Positions 17,421 through 26,133 of a stretch of DNA of 49,032 bases are shown here, piece after piece (within the stretch, counting starts at the first letter, position 1; each line of letters begins with the position of its first letter). The notes below the pieces were generated by a model that made no database searches, was not told where the DNA came from, and was given only the letters and a program-made list of their open reading frames with translations. The DNA comes from an uncultured Bacillaceae bacterium (GTDB lineage: Bacteria; Bacillota; Bacilli; Bacillales; Caldibacillaceae), in the NCBI GenBank assembly GCA_937983015.1, contig CALKAK010000190.1:1-49032 (forward strand). The letters are read 5' to 3'. A program made the position numbers and the translations under genes.

Positions 17421-18251
17421 TTGCAAGAACCATTTCAAGAAAAACATGATATGTTTTTAACCATAGAAAACTGGCAACGTCAATTCCCCGGCCTTTTGGC
17501 AGGGTTTTCGACAAGGAGAGAAGGGCACAGTCTAGCTCCGTTTAAAAGCAATAACCTCGGCCTGCACGTTGGGGATGATGAGAATGCGGTGCACGCCAAT
17601 CGGGAAAAATTGGCCCAAGCCCTCGGCGTTCCCCTTGCGAACTGGGTATTCGCCCAGCAAATTCACGGAAATCATATCCAGCGGATTACAAGGTGTGAGC
17701 GTGGATCGGGTGTGCGGGATTATGCTTCGGGGATTGCTGCAACCGATGGCTTGTTCACCAAGGAAAAAGGGATTGTTCTTGCGCTTGCTTTTGCTGATTG
17801 TGTACCGCTCTACTTTTATTCACCTCGCTTTCAGCTTGTGGGTGTTGCCCATGCCGGCTGGCGGGGGACGGTTCGTAATATTGCGGGTAAGATGATCGCA
17901 AGCTGGAGAAAGGAAGGGATCCCACCGGAAGAAGTGTTTGTCGTGATCGGTCCGGCCATTTGCCGGAGTTGTTATCGTGTCGATGCACGGGTGATTCGCG
18001 AGGTAAAGAAATTGCCAGTAGCCGCTGATCTTTTTTATCAAGAAGTGGACGAAAAACGATACACTATCGATTTGAAAAATCTAAACCGGGCTTTGTTACA
18101 GTATGCGGGTATCCCCGCAGGAAATATCCAGGTTTCCGGGCTTTGTACGAGTTGCAGGGAACATCTATTTTTCTCCCATCGCCGCGACAGCGGTAAAATG
18201 GGAAATACTGGCCGAATGCTTGCGTTTATCGGCATAAAGGAGGACGGATGA
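17421..18251 (+). CDS. ylmD: Peptidoglycan editing factor PgeF / purine nucleoside phosphorylase (YlmD)
   Basis: This is a COG1496 (laccase-domain) protein. The family has been annotated as multicopper polyphenol oxidase, but characterised members are zinc-dependent purine nucleoside phosphorylases/adenosine deaminases; the E. coli homologue also corrects peptidoglycan precursors. Metal and active-site motifs are visible: FADCVPLYFY, GVAHAGWRGTV, GPAICRSCYRVD and SGLCTSCREHLFFSHRRDSG. The start is TTG 17421 with GGTGG 6 nt upstream; ATG 17451 is a weaker alternative. ylmE starts at the next base after the stop. Confidence 0.9.
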   Translation: MQEPFQEKHDMFLTIENWQRQFPGLLAGFSTRREGHSLAPFKSNNLGLHVGDDENAVHANREKLAQALGVPLANWVFAQQIHGNHIQRITRCERGSGVRDYASGIAATDGLFTKEKGIVLALAFADCVPLYFYSPRFQLVGVAHAGWRGTVRNIAGKMIASWRKEGIPPEEVFVVIGPAICRSCYRVDARVIREVKKLPVAADLFYQEVDEKRYTIDLKNLNRALLQYAGIPAGNIQVSGLCTSCREHLFFSHRRDSGKMGNTGRMLAFIGIKEDG

Positions 18252-18938
18252 TTGACGGTTCAAGAAAATTTGTCAGTTATTCGGGAAGAAATCAGCACTG
18301 CCTGCAAACGCGTTGGCCGGGATCCAGAGGAAATCACGTTGATCGCTGTTACTAAGTACGCTTCGGTTGAAAAAACTCGGGAATTGCTGGATGCTGGGAT
18401 CTATCATTTCGGGGAGAATCGGGATCATGAATTTTTACGTAAACATGCGATCTTCGGTGACCGACCGACATGGCATTTCATCGGTACATTACAGAGCCGA
18501 AAAGTGAAACATGTGATCCCTTATATCGATTACCTCCATTCTCTGGATCGCCTATCCCTCGCCCGTGAAATCGAAAAACGAGCGACCCGCCCGGTAAACT
18601 GTTTCGTGCAAGTCAACGTTTCTGGAGAAGAATCCAAACACGGGCTAGCGCCTGAAAACGTGCTTTCCTTTCTCGAATCCCTCTATGATTATAAAAAGAT
18701 CCGTATCGTCGGTTTGATGACGATTGCTCCATATACACGGGATGAAAGATTGTTACGTCGAGTGTTTCGGGATTTAAAACAATTACAGGAGGACGTGCAA
18801 AAACGCGGGTTTGATCACGCCCCGTGCACAGAGCTATCGATGGGGATGTCCAACGATTTTATCATCGCCATTGAAGAAGGCGCCACGATGATCAGGATCG
18901 GCCGCAAATTAGTCGGTGACTATACTCGGGAGGTGTAA
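18252..18938 (+). CDS. ylmE: Pyridoxal-phosphate homeostasis protein (YggS/PROSC family)
   Basis: This single-domain PLP-binding TIM-barrel protein has no known enzymatic reaction and helps balance B6 vitamers. The PLP lysine lies in TLIAVTKYASVE. Other motifs are FGENR, WHFIGTLQSRKVK, and the phosphate-binding ELSMGMSNDF...EGATMIRIG. It has 228 aa. The TTG start abuts the ylmD stop; AAGGAGG lies 7 nt upstream inside ylmD, implying coupling. YlmE homologues sit beside sepF across Gram-positives. Confidence 0.94.
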   Translation: MTVQENLSVIREEISTACKRVGRDPEEITLIAVTKYASVEKTRELLDAGIYHFGENRDHEFLRKHAIFGDRPTWHFIGTLQSRKVKHVIPYIDYLHSLDRLSLAREIEKRATRPVNCFVQVNVSGEESKHGLAPENVLSFLESLYDYKKIRIVGLMTIAPYTRDERLLRRVFRDLKQLQEDVQKRGFDHAPCTELSMGMSNDFIIAIEEGATMIRIGRKLVGDYTREV

Positions 18939-18942
18939 CGAA

Positions 18943-19374
18943 ATGGGTTTACGCTCGAAGATCAAACAGTTTTTTTACCTGGATGATGAATTGTATGAGG
19001 AGGAATACCAAACGGAAGTACCCCCTGTGCCAGAACGGCGGACGAAAGTTGCCCAGCAAAAAAATGTTATTAGTTTACAAAGTGTGCAAAAATCGGCAAA
19101 ATTAATCTTGATTGAACCTCGTACGTATGCGGATGCCCAGGTCATCGCCGATCATTTGATCAATCACCGGGCGGTCGTCGTGAATATCCAGCGCATGGAA
19201 AAAGAACAGGCACGACGGATCATCGACTTCCTGAGTGGCACTGTATATGCGATCAACGGGGATATCCAGATCATCGGTCAGGAAATTATTCTCTGTGTGC
19301 CGGAAAATGTGGAAGTTTCCGGATCGATCTCAGAATCTTTCAGTGATTACGATTTTGACAATGTGAGGTGGTAA
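18943..19374 (+). CDS. sepF: Cell division protein SepF
   Basis: SepF is an FtsZ-binding membrane anchor that polymerises into rings and aligns FtsZ filaments at the septum. A short amphipathic N-terminus (GLRSKIKQFFYLDDE) fits the membrane-binding helix. A variable linker and the SepF core follow (NVISLQSVQKSAKLILIEPRTYADAQ to YAINGDIQIIG). It has 143 aa. The ATG is preceded by GGGAGGTG. The 3' end overlaps the ylmG ribosome binding site. Confidence 0.95.
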   Translation: MGLRSKIKQFFYLDDELYEEEYQTEVPPVPERRTKVAQQKNVISLQSVQKSAKLILIEPRTYADAQVIADHLINHRAVVVNIQRMEKEQARRIIDFLSGTVYAINGDIQIIGQEIILCVPENVEVSGSISESFSDYDFDNVRW

Positions 19375-19379
19375 TAGCC

Positions 19380-19646
19380 TTGTTGGTGGCTCTTTATCAA
19401 GTGCTAGCGACTGCCATTAGTTTGTACAGTTTTGCCATTTTAATTTATGTTTTGATGTCCTGGATTCCCGGTGCGCGATCTACCCAGTTCGGAGAGTTAT
19501 TAGGCCGAATTTGTGATCCGTATCTGGAATTTTTCCAGCGCTATATCCCGCCTATCGGATTCATCGATATCTCACCGATCATCGCTCTTATCGTATTACA
19601 GCTCGCCAATCGTGGCCTTTATGTTCTCTTCTCGTTTTTAATGTAA
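19380..19646 (+). CDS. ylmG: YggT family membrane protein YlmG
   Basis: This small protein (88 aa) has two hydrophobic hairpin segments with the YggT signature YVLMSWIPGARSTQFGELLGRICDPYLEFF and FIDISPIIALIVL split by a conserved PPIGF. The family is linked to cell division and membrane organisation, without a defined reaction. I place the start at TTG 19380, 9 nt after GAGGTGG; GTG 19368 would overlap that site and the end of sepF. Confidence 0.87.
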   Translation: MLVALYQVLATAISLYSFAILIYVLMSWIPGARSTQFGELLGRICDPYLEFFQRYIPPIGFIDISPIIALIVLQLANRGLYVLFSFLM

Positions 19647-19671
19647 CGAACTGGAGTGAGTCTTATCCAAC

Positions 19672-20445
19672 ATGTCGATTTATCAACATTTTCGCCCCAG
19701 GGAAAAAGGGTTTATCGATCAAGTTTTCAGCTGGATCCGCTATGTGGATATGCGATATGCTCCGAAATTGACCGATTTTCTCGACCCCCGGGAACAATAT
19801 ATCGTCCAATCGGTAGTCCGTTACCAAGATCTTTGTAACGTTTCTTTCTTCGGCGGTGCCGAACAAAACGAACGCAGACGAGCCATCCTTTATCCCAATT
19901 ATCTCGAGGTGACGGAAGATGATTTTTCGATCGCACTCTTTGAAATCATCTATCCAGATAAATTTGTGACGATTGCCCACCCACAAGTTCTCGGCAGCCT
20001 GCTTGGCTCCGGTGTGAAACGAAGCAAGTTTGGGGATATTATCATTCGCGATGAAAGGATCCAGTTTTTTGTCGCCAAAGAAATCGCCGAATATATCCAA
20101 TTAAATGTCGACAGAATCGGCAAGACTGCGGTGACGTTGAAACAACTACCACTTGTCGAAGCTTTGGAGGCTGAAGAAAGCTGGCAGGAGCTCGTCTTGA
20201 GCGTCTCTTCATTACGACTCGATGCGGTTTTATCCGGTGCGCATAATCTTTCTCGGCAAAAGGCCCGCGAATGGATCCAGCGCGGACTTGTCAAGGTGAA
20301 CTGGGAAATCGTCGAAGAGCCTGATTATCAACTGGAAGAACATGATGTGATCTCGGCGCGAAGGCTCGGTCGTATCAAAATCTTCCAGCTCCTCGGACAA
20401 ACGAAAAAGGAGAAATGGCGTATACTTGTTGGCAAACAAAAATAA
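19672..20445 (+). CDS. ylmH: S4-domain ribosome quality control factor YlmH (RqcP)
   Basis: YlmH/RqcP binds stalled 50S subunits and is needed for processive alanine tailing by RqcH; rqcH is also in this window (35970-37673, - strand). The 257-aa protein has an N-terminal domain containing FFGGAEQNERRRA and a C-terminal S4 RNA-binding domain (about 180-245, SSLRLDAVLSGAHNLSRQKA). Position between ylmG and divIVA agrees with Bacillus. A GGAGTGAG lies 11 nt before the ATG, a little far. Confidence 0.93.
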   Translation: MSIYQHFRPREKGFIDQVFSWIRYVDMRYAPKLTDFLDPREQYIVQSVVRYQDLCNVSFFGGAEQNERRRAILYPNYLEVTEDDFSIALFEIIYPDKFVTIAHPQVLGSLLGSGVKRSKFGDIIIRDERIQFFVAKEIAEYIQLNVDRIGKTAVTLKQLPLVEALEAEESWQELVLSVSSLRLDAVLSGAHNLSRQKAREWIQRGLVKVNWEIVEEPDYQLEEHDVISARRLGRIKIFQLLGQTKKEKWRILVGKQK

Positions 20446-20466
20446 TATGATTTTTGAAGGAATTAT

Positions 20467-20494
20467 TTGCGAATTTGTCGAATTTTAGTATAGT
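20467..20494 (+). promoter_or_regulatory. Probable divIVA promoter containing a 0A-box heptamer
   Basis: TTGCGA (20467-20472), a 16-nt spacer, TATAGT (20489-20494). The spacer contains TGTCGAA (20476-20482), an exact match to the 0A-box consensus for Spo0A. The start of divIVA is 23 nt downstream. Confidence 0.5.
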
Positions 20495-20516
20495 ACAGAT
20501 TCTTGGAGGTGACACC

Positions 20517-21041
20517 ATGCCATTAACACCACTGGATATACATAACAAAGAGTTTTCTCGTGGATTTCGCGGCTATGATGAAGATGAAGTGAATGAGTTT
20601 TTAGACCAGGTAGTTAAAGATTATGAAATGGTCTTACGTGATAAACGAAATTTGGAAGAACAGGTCCGCCAGTTGCAAGAGCGGCTTGACCATTTTAAAA
20701 GCATAGAGGATAACTTGAATAAATCGCTTGTCATCGCTCAGGAAACCGCGGAAGAATTAAAACAAAATGCTCAAAAAGAAGCGAAACTGATCATTCGTGA
20801 AGCTGAGAAAAATGCCGATCGCATCATCAATGAAGCCCTCTCGAAGGCGAGAAGAATCGCCATGGAGATTGAAGATTTGAAAAAACAATCAAAAGTATTC
20901 CGCAACCGTTTGCGTACATTAATTGAAGCCCAGCTCGATTTGATCGATTCCGAAGACTGGGATCGGATCATGGAATATGACCGCGATGCAACCGAATTTG
21001 TCGGGTTAAATAAGGAAGATTCTGCGCTCCATGGCGGATAA
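20517..21041 (+). CDS. divIVA: Cell-division pole/septum organiser DivIVA
   Basis: DivIVA is a coiled-coil protein that binds negatively curved membrane at the poles and septum, positions MinCD through MinJ, and anchors the chromosome during sporulation. The N-terminal lipid-binding domain (PLTPLDIHNKEFSRGFRGYD) precedes long coiled coils; about 174 aa. The ATG at 20517 follows TTGGAGGTG. An in-frame upstream start (20454) lies before the promoter and is unlikely. The next gene, ileS, has its own promoter and T-box. Confidence 0.96.
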   Translation: MPLTPLDIHNKEFSRGFRGYDEDEVNEFLDQVVKDYEMVLRDKRNLEEQVRQLQERLDHFKSIEDNLNKSLVIAQETAEELKQNAQKEAKLIIREAEKNADRIINEALSKARRIAMEIEDLKKQSKVFRNRLRTLIEAQLDLIDSEDWDRIMEYDRDATEFVGLNKEDSALHGG

Positions 21042-21055
21042 TGGATAAAAAACGC

Positions 21056-21084
21056 TTGACGAAGCAACCAGAATTATCTATAAT
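21056..21084 (+). promoter_or_regulatory. Sigma-A promoter of ileS T-box leader
   Basis: TTGACG (21056-21061), 17-nt spacer, TATAAT (21079-21084). It begins 14 nt after the divIVA stop and precedes the T-box leader. Confidence 0.85.
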
Positions 21085-21090
21085 TTTTCA

Positions 21091-21370
21091 TAATCCAATA
21101 TCTGGTTATGTCCCTGACAATTCAATGACATGAGATCAACGATGACGGGGAGAGTACAATTTTCATTCTTTTCCAAGCGAGTCGGGGATGGTGGGAGCCC
21201 GATAAAAGAGGAAAATTGGAAGATCACCCCCGAGTTCCATTTCTGAACCAGCAGTAGGAAATGGCGCCGACCAGCGTTATGGATAGGAGTGGACAAAGGG
21301 ATTCCTTTGTCTAATTGGGTGGTACCGCGGGAAAGCTTTCTCGTCCCATATGGGAGAGAAAGCTTTTTTC
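21091..21370 (+). ncRNA. T-box riboswitch (isoleucine) controlling ileS
   Basis: The leader senses uncharged tRNA-Ile. The T-box sequence GGGTGGTACCGCGG (21317-21330) is a canonical match for pairing with the tRNA acceptor end. Stem I elements include GAGAGTACA (21151-21159) and GATGGTGGGAGCCCGAT in the distal part. The likely specifier codon is ATC (21223-21225, in AGATCACC), reading isoleucine. The terminator hairpin is GAAAGCTTTCTC (21331-21342) with GAGAAAGCTTTT (from 21355), ending in a T-run. Without uncharged tRNA this terminates; with it the antiterminator forms and ileS is read. Confidence 0.93.
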
Positions 21371-21476
21371 ATGGTTTTGTAACAAAGGGTCGTACAAGAA
21401 TGCAAGTATTTTTTGAATATTTTGCGATCTTTCGGACGAAAATGTTAAACATCAGAAGTGGAAAGGAGATTGGCTC

Positions 21477-24254
21477 GTGAATTACAAAGAAACGCTCTTG
21501 ATGATGAAAACGAACTTTCCCATGCGTGGCAATTTAACCAAGAAAGAACCGGAGATTCAAAAAAAATGGGATGAGATGCGCATTTATGAGAAAGTGCAAG
21601 AACGGACGAAAGGTCGTCCGAAATTTATACTCCATGATGGCCCGCCTTATGCCAACGGAAGTCTCCACATGGGACATGCTCTAAATAAAGTGTTGAAAGA
21701 TTTTATCGTTCGCTCCCGCTCGATGCTTGGCTATGATGCTCCATATGTTCCCGGCTGGGATACGCACGGGTTACCGATCGAACAGGAATTAACGAAAAAA
21801 GGGTATAACCGGAAAGAAATGACGGCGGTCGAATTCCGCAAACTATGTGAACGGTATGCCCGTGAACAAATTGAAATTCAGCGGAAAGGCTTTAAGCGCC
21901 TCGGTGTCCGCGGCGACTGGGAAAATCCGTATTTGACCCTCGATCCGAAATTTGAAGCAGAGCAGATCCGGGTTTTCGGCAAAATGGCGAAAAGAGGGTT
22001 GATCTATAAAGGCTTAAAACCGGTATACTGGTCGCCCTCATCTGAATCAGCCCTTGCTGAAGCGGAAATCGAATATAAAGATGTTCGCTCACCGTCCATT
22101 TACGTTGCGTTTCCGGTTAAAGATGGAAAAGGGGTACTGGATACGGATACCGAAATCGTCATCTGGACGACGACACCGTGGACAATTCCGGCCAACCTGG
22201 GGATCGCCGTTCATCCAGAATTGGATTATGTGGTCGTCAAAGTAGGGGACCGAAAATTTGTTCTCGCGGAAAAATTACTCGAGGAAGTCGCTAAAGAGTT
22301 AGAGTGGACGGAATATGAAGTTGTGCGCACGATTCCCGGGAAAGATCTCGAATATGTGGTGGCGAAACACCCGTTCTATGATCGGGATTCCCTAGTCGTC
22401 TTGGGTGAACACGTTACAACAGATGCCGGTACCGGCTGTGTTCATACCGCACCCGGTCACGGGGAAGACGACTTTGTTGTCGGCCAGAAGTATAAATTAG
22501 GGGTGTTAAGCCCGGTAGATGACCGGGGATATATGACCGAGGAAGCACCTGGATTTGAAGGGTTGTTTTATGATGAAGCGAATAAAGCGATCACGAAAAA
22601 GCTCGCAGAAGTTGGTGCACTGTTAAAACTCGGATTCATCACCCACTCCTATCCCCATGACTGGCGGACGAAAAAACCGGTGATTTTCCGTGCGACACCG
22701 CAGTGGTTTGCTTCCATTGATCCGATTCGCAACAAACTGTTAGAAGAAATCAAAAATGTCAAATGGCATAACGTCTGGGGCGAAACCCGGATGTATAACA
22801 TGATCCGTGACCGCGGCGACTGGTGTATCTCCCGTCAGCGGGTCTGGGGTGTACCGATTCCGGTATTTTATGCGGAAAATGGTGAAGCGATCATCACCGA
22901 TGAAACGATCGAACATGTGGCGCAGCTTTTTGAAAAATACGGTTCGGATGTCTGGTTTGAACGGGAGGCAAAAGATCTTCTTCCTGAAGGATTCACCCAT
23001 CCGGGCAGCCCGAACGGTGAGTTCACAAAAGAAACGGATATTATGGACGTCTGGTTCGATTCCGGTTCCACTCATGCCGGTGTCCTGAAAACCCGGGAGG
23101 AATTACGATTCCCCGCCGATATTTATCTCGAAGGATCCGACCAGTATCGGGGCTGGTTTAACTCCAGCTTAATCGTCAGCGTGGCCGTCAATGACTGCGC
23201 ACCTTATAAAGGAATTGTCTCCAACGGTTTCACTGTAGACGCCGAAGGAAAGAAAATGTCCAAATCTGTCGGAAACGTTATCGTGCCGGACGAGATCACC
23301 GAGCAGTTCGGTGCCGATATTTTACGGCTCTGGGTTGCGTCGGTTGATTATACGGAAGATGTCCGCGTGTTCATGGATAATTTCAAACAAGTGGCTGAAG
23401 TGTACCGGAAGATCCGCAATACGATCCGCTTCATGTTAGGGAATACGTCGGATTTCGATCCGAAAACCGATGCCATCCCGTACGAAGATTTGCGGGAGAT
23501 CGATCGCTTCATGCTCGTGCGGCTGAACAATTTATTGAAGAAAGTACGCGAATCATACCTGAACTATAATTTCGATGACATTTATCATCGCGTGATGAAT
23601 TTTGTCACGATTGACTTGAGTGCTTTCTACTTCGATATCGCTAAAGACGTCCTTTACTGCGATGCAAAAGATGATCCGGTTCGTAGAAGCATGCAAACGG
23701 TGATCTACGAATGTCTCGTCACTTTAACGAAAATGCTCGCACCGATCTTGCCGCATACGATGGAGGAAGTATGGGAATACATTCCGGGCGTAGAAGAAGA
23801 AAGTGTCCAGCTCACCGATATTCCCGAGTATCAAGAATTACCCGGTGCTTTCGAACTGGAAGAAAAATGGGCGAAGTTTATGAAAGTACGTGATGAAGTG
23901 CTGAAGGCCCTCGAAGAAGCACGGAATGAAAAATTAATCGGTAGCTCCCTTGATGCGAAAGTTATCCTTTACGTAAAAGATGAAGTTCAAGAACTATTGA
24001 ATACGATCGAAGAAGATCTGGCGAAAATCTTCATCGTCTCCCAGACGGTTGTTGCCGGTGCCTATGAAGATGCTCCAGAGAACGCATTGAAATTAGAACG
24101 CACAGCGGTGCTTGTGGATAAAGCCGATGGCGAAAAATGCCAGCGTTGCTGGGCATATTCTACGGAAGTCGGTCACGATCCTGAACTTCCTGATCTATGC
24201 CCCCGCTGCGCGACTGTCGTCAAAACACATTACAGCCATCTCTTGAATGAATAG
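21477..24254 (+). CDS. ileS: Isoleucyl-tRNA synthetase
   Basis: This class I synthetase charges tRNA-Ile. In its 925 aa the HIGH motif is H64-MGH-67 and KMSKS is 593-597. An editing (CP1) domain lies between them (TTTPWTIPANLG, TDAGTGCVHTAPGHGEDD). The C-terminal zinc finger CQRCW...CPRC (about 885-912) is present, as in the bacterial short-type IleS. The start is GTG, after AAAGGAG. It is monocistronic: a terminator follows directly. Confidence 0.97.
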   Translation: MNYKETLLMMKTNFPMRGNLTKKEPEIQKKWDEMRIYEKVQERTKGRPKFILHDGPPYANGSLHMGHALNKVLKDFIVRSRSMLGYDAPYVPGWDTHGLPIEQELTKKGYNRKEMTAVEFRKLCERYAREQIEIQRKGFKRLGVRGDWENPYLTLDPKFEAEQIRVFGKMAKRGLIYKGLKPVYWSPSSESALAEAEIEYKDVRSPSIYVAFPVKDGKGVLDTDTEIVIWTTTPWTIPANLGIAVHPELDYVVVKVGDRKFVLAEKLLEEVAKELEWTEYEVVRTIPGKDLEYVVAKHPFYDRDSLVVLGEHVTTDAGTGCVHTAPGHGEDDFVVGQKYKLGVLSPVDDRGYMTEEAPGFEGLFYDEANKAITKKLAEVGALLKLGFITHSYPHDWRTKKPVIFRATPQWFASIDPIRNKLLEEIKNVKWHNVWGETRMYNMIRDRGDWCISRQRVWGVPIPVFYAENGEAIITDETIEHVAQLFEKYGSDVWFEREAKDLLPEGFTHPGSPNGEFTKETDIMDVWFDSGSTHAGVLKTREELRFPADIYLEGSDQYRGWFNSSLIVSVAVNDCAPYKGIVSNGFTVDAEGKKMSKSVGNVIVPDEITEQFGADILRLWVASVDYTEDVRVFMDNFKQVAEVYRKIRNTIRFMLGNTSDFDPKTDAIPYEDLREIDRFMLVRLNNLLKKVRESYLNYNFDDIYHRVMNFVTIDLSAFYFDIAKDVLYCDAKDDPVRRSMQTVIYECLVTLTKMLAPILPHTMEEVWEYIPGVEEESVQLTDIPEYQELPGAFELEEKWAKFMKVRDEVLKALEEARNEKLIGSSLDAKVILYVKDEVQELLNTIEEDLAKIFIVSQTVVAGAYEDAPENALKLERTAVLVDKADGEKCQRCWAYSTEVGHDPELPDLCPRCATVVKTHYSHLLNE

Positions 24255-24261
24255 GAGTTGA

Positions 24262-24310
24262 AAAACCCCTGGAACTTGAAAGGTTCCGGGGGTTTTCCCT
24301 GTTTTGTACT
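24262..24310 (+). terminator. Terminator after ileS
   Basis: The arms AAAACCCCTGGAAC (24262-24275) and GTTCCGGGGGTTTT (24283-24296) form a long stem with one G-T pair. A weak T-rich tail (TTTTCCCTGTTTT) follows. Confidence 0.82.
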
Positions 24311-24369
24311 TTTTTTGCGAAGGCAACGAGGGTCAGTCTTCACATGTATTTCGTCATATATGGATTTTA

Positions 24370-24378
24370 TGTTACAAT
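24370..24378 (+). promoter_or_regulatory. Extended -10 promoter for lspA-ylyB
   Basis: TGTTACAAT is an extended -10 with no clear -35. It lies 34 nt before the lspA GTG. Confidence 0.45.
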
Positions 24379-24411
24379 GCTTAAGGAAAGTAAACAATGG
24401 AGGAATAATTC

Positions 24412-24873
24412 GTGTATTATCTTGTTGCATTAATCGTCGTCATTCTGGACCAGTTGACCAAATGGTGGATCGTGAGTGAAATGACACTTGGGGAACGAAT
24501 TCCCATTATTGAAAATTTTTTATATATTACCTCCCACCGCAATCAAGGAGCTGCCTGGGGAATTTTGCAAGGCCAGATGACCTTTTTTTATATTGTCACC
24601 GTTGTTGTCGTGATTTTTATCGTTTATTACATCCAAAAATATGGGAAAGAAAATCCTTTTTTCGGTTATACTTTAGGAATTTTATTAGGTGGGGCGATCG
24701 GTAACTTCATCGATCGGCTTTTTCGCAAAGAGGTTGTTGATTTTATCGACGTATACCCCTTCGGTTATAATTTTCCAATTTTTAACGTTGCCGATAGTGC
24801 CCTTACAATCGGGGTTTTGTTGATGATCATCTATATTTTATTCATCGAAGGGAAACAGCAGAAAAAGGAGTAA
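24412..24873 (+). CDS. lspA: Lipoprotein signal peptidase (signal peptidase II)
   Basis: LspA removes signal peptides from prelipoproteins after lipidation, inside the membrane. Four membrane segments are visible. The catalytic aspartates are D101 (GNFIDRL) and D128 (FNVADS), and the conserved N-R-A motif region is HRNQGAAWG. The 153 aa match the family. The start is GTG with GGAGGA upstream. ylyB follows after 4 nt, as in Bacillus. Confidence 0.96.
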   Translation: MYYLVALIVVILDQLTKWWIVSEMTLGERIPIIENFLYITSHRNQGAAWGILQGQMTFFYIVTVVVVIFIVYYIQKYGKENPFFGYTLGILLGGAIGNFIDRLFRKEVVDFIDVYPFGYNFPIFNVADSALTIGVLLMIIYILFIEGKQQKKE

Positions 24874-24877
24874 GTCC

Positions 24878-25795
24878 ATGGAAGAGTTCGAATATGTGGT
24901 TCCTGAACAGCAAAATAATGAACGGATCGATAAAATCGTTACCCCATTAGGGGAGGATTGGTCCCGTACTGCCGTGCAAAACTGGATCAAAGAGGGGCTT
25001 GTTACCGTTAATGGCAAACGGGTGAAACCAAATTATAAATGCCAGACCGGTGACGTTATTTTCATTACTGTACCAGAACCGGTACCCCTCGAAGTCGTCC
25101 CGGAAAAAATGGATCTCGATATTTATTACGAAGATCAGGATTTGATCGTAATCAACAAACCCCGGGGACTCGTTGTCCACCCAGCACCCGGCCATGAAAG
25201 GGGGACTTTGGTAAACGGAATTCTCTATCATTGCAAAGATCTATCAGGAATCAATGGTGTCATTCGTCCTGGAATCGTTCATCGCCTAGACAAGGATACG
25301 ACCGGTTTACTTGTTGTGGCAAAAAATGATCGGGCCCATGAAAAACTAGCTGAACAATTTCAGAATCAGACGGTTGTCCGTAAATATATCGCGATCGTCC
25401 ACGGCGAGATCCCAGAAAGCCACGGGACAATCGAGGCACCGATCGGCCGGGACCCGCGGGATCGGAAAAAAATGGCGGTCACTGAAAAGGGAAAACCCGC
25501 GCTTACTTTCTTCCGTGTTCTCGAACGTTTTCCCGGTTATACCCTGGTGGAATGCCTACTGGAGACAGGCAGGACGCATCAAATCCGTGTGCATATGAAA
25601 TATATCGGCTATCCTGTTGCTGCCGATTCGCAATACGGTCCGAAAAAAACCCTTGATTTATCAGGGCAGGCCTTACACGCCCAAACCCTCGGTTTTAACC
25701 ACCCCCGTACCGGCGAATATATGGAATTCCAAGCACCACCACCGGCTGATTTTATAGAAGCACTGGAAAAATTACGCCAACTAAAACAATTATAA
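24878..25795 (+). CDS. ylyB: RluD-family 23S rRNA pseudouridine synthase YlyB
   Basis: This enzyme isomerises uridines to pseudouridine in large-subunit rRNA, as predicted from the RluA/RluD family. It has an N-terminal S4 domain (about 16-75) and a catalytic domain with HRLDKDTTG (catalytic D138), RKYIAIVHGE and LETGRTHQIRVHM. It has 305 aa, similar to B. subtilis YlyB. The exact target uridines cannot be told from sequence. It overlaps nothing and ends 283 nt before the pyr promoter. Confidence 0.93.
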   Translation: MEEFEYVVPEQQNNERIDKIVTPLGEDWSRTAVQNWIKEGLVTVNGKRVKPNYKCQTGDVIFITVPEPVPLEVVPEKMDLDIYYEDQDLIVINKPRGLVVHPAPGHERGTLVNGILYHCKDLSGINGVIRPGIVHRLDKDTTGLLVVAKNDRAHEKLAEQFQNQTVVRKYIAIVHGEIPESHGTIEAPIGRDPRDRKKMAVTEKGKPALTFFRVLERFPGYTLVECLLETGRTHQIRVHMKYIGYPVAADSQYGPKKTLDLSGQALHAQTLGFNHPRTGEYMEFQAPPPADFIEALEKLRQLKQL

Positions 25796-25806
25796 CTTCA
25801 TGCCTA

Positions 25807-25980
25807 TTGAACAAAAAGCGTTTGGCGATTAAGATTTTTGAAAACCTTATACCCCCGGGAGACAATCACTTGAACTCATTTCCCGATGAAATGAAAAGGG
25901 AGAATTATCTCCGGATCAATAACACGAAACTCCAACCAGATGATGTGGCGAAAAAGATTAAAGAAAGATTTCAGCTGTGA
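25807..25980 (+). pseudogene. Possible relic of a small P-loop kinase/phosphotransferase C-terminus
   Basis: A 57-codon open frame (TTG 25807, stop TGA 25978-25980) has no ribosome binding site. Its last part (ENYLRINNTKLQPDDVAKK) looks to me like the C-terminus of small nucleoside-kinase or phosphotransferase-type P-loop proteins, which end in a similar N-T-x-L-x-x-x-x-V-A pattern. There is no P-loop upstream. This is an impression from memory, not an alignment. No other feature is visible in 25796-26078. Confidence 0.25.
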
Positions 25981-26078
25981 CGCGAACAACTCGGGTCAGT
26001 CCTTACCGATTTTCTTTTTTCAAAAATAGATTTTCCTAAATGAATCATGGAAGAACGGAACGGACTGAACAAAAATCA

Positions 26079-26107
26079 TTGACATGGTTTACCTCTTTAC
26101 GTATGAT
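26079..26107 (+). promoter_or_regulatory. Sigma-A promoter of the pyr operon
   Basis: TTGACA (26079-26084), 17-nt spacer, TATGAT (26102-26107), close to consensus. Transcription would start near 26114, about 20 nt before the PyrR binding loop. Confidence 0.9.
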
Positions 26108-26133
26108 GGTTTTAGATGAATACGGACCTTTAA

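Noticed and set aside
17421..18251. Multicopper laccase call for ylmD
   Set aside because: The family was first annotated this way, but characterised members are zinc-dependent purine nucleoside phosphorylases and no multicopper oxidase motifs are visible.
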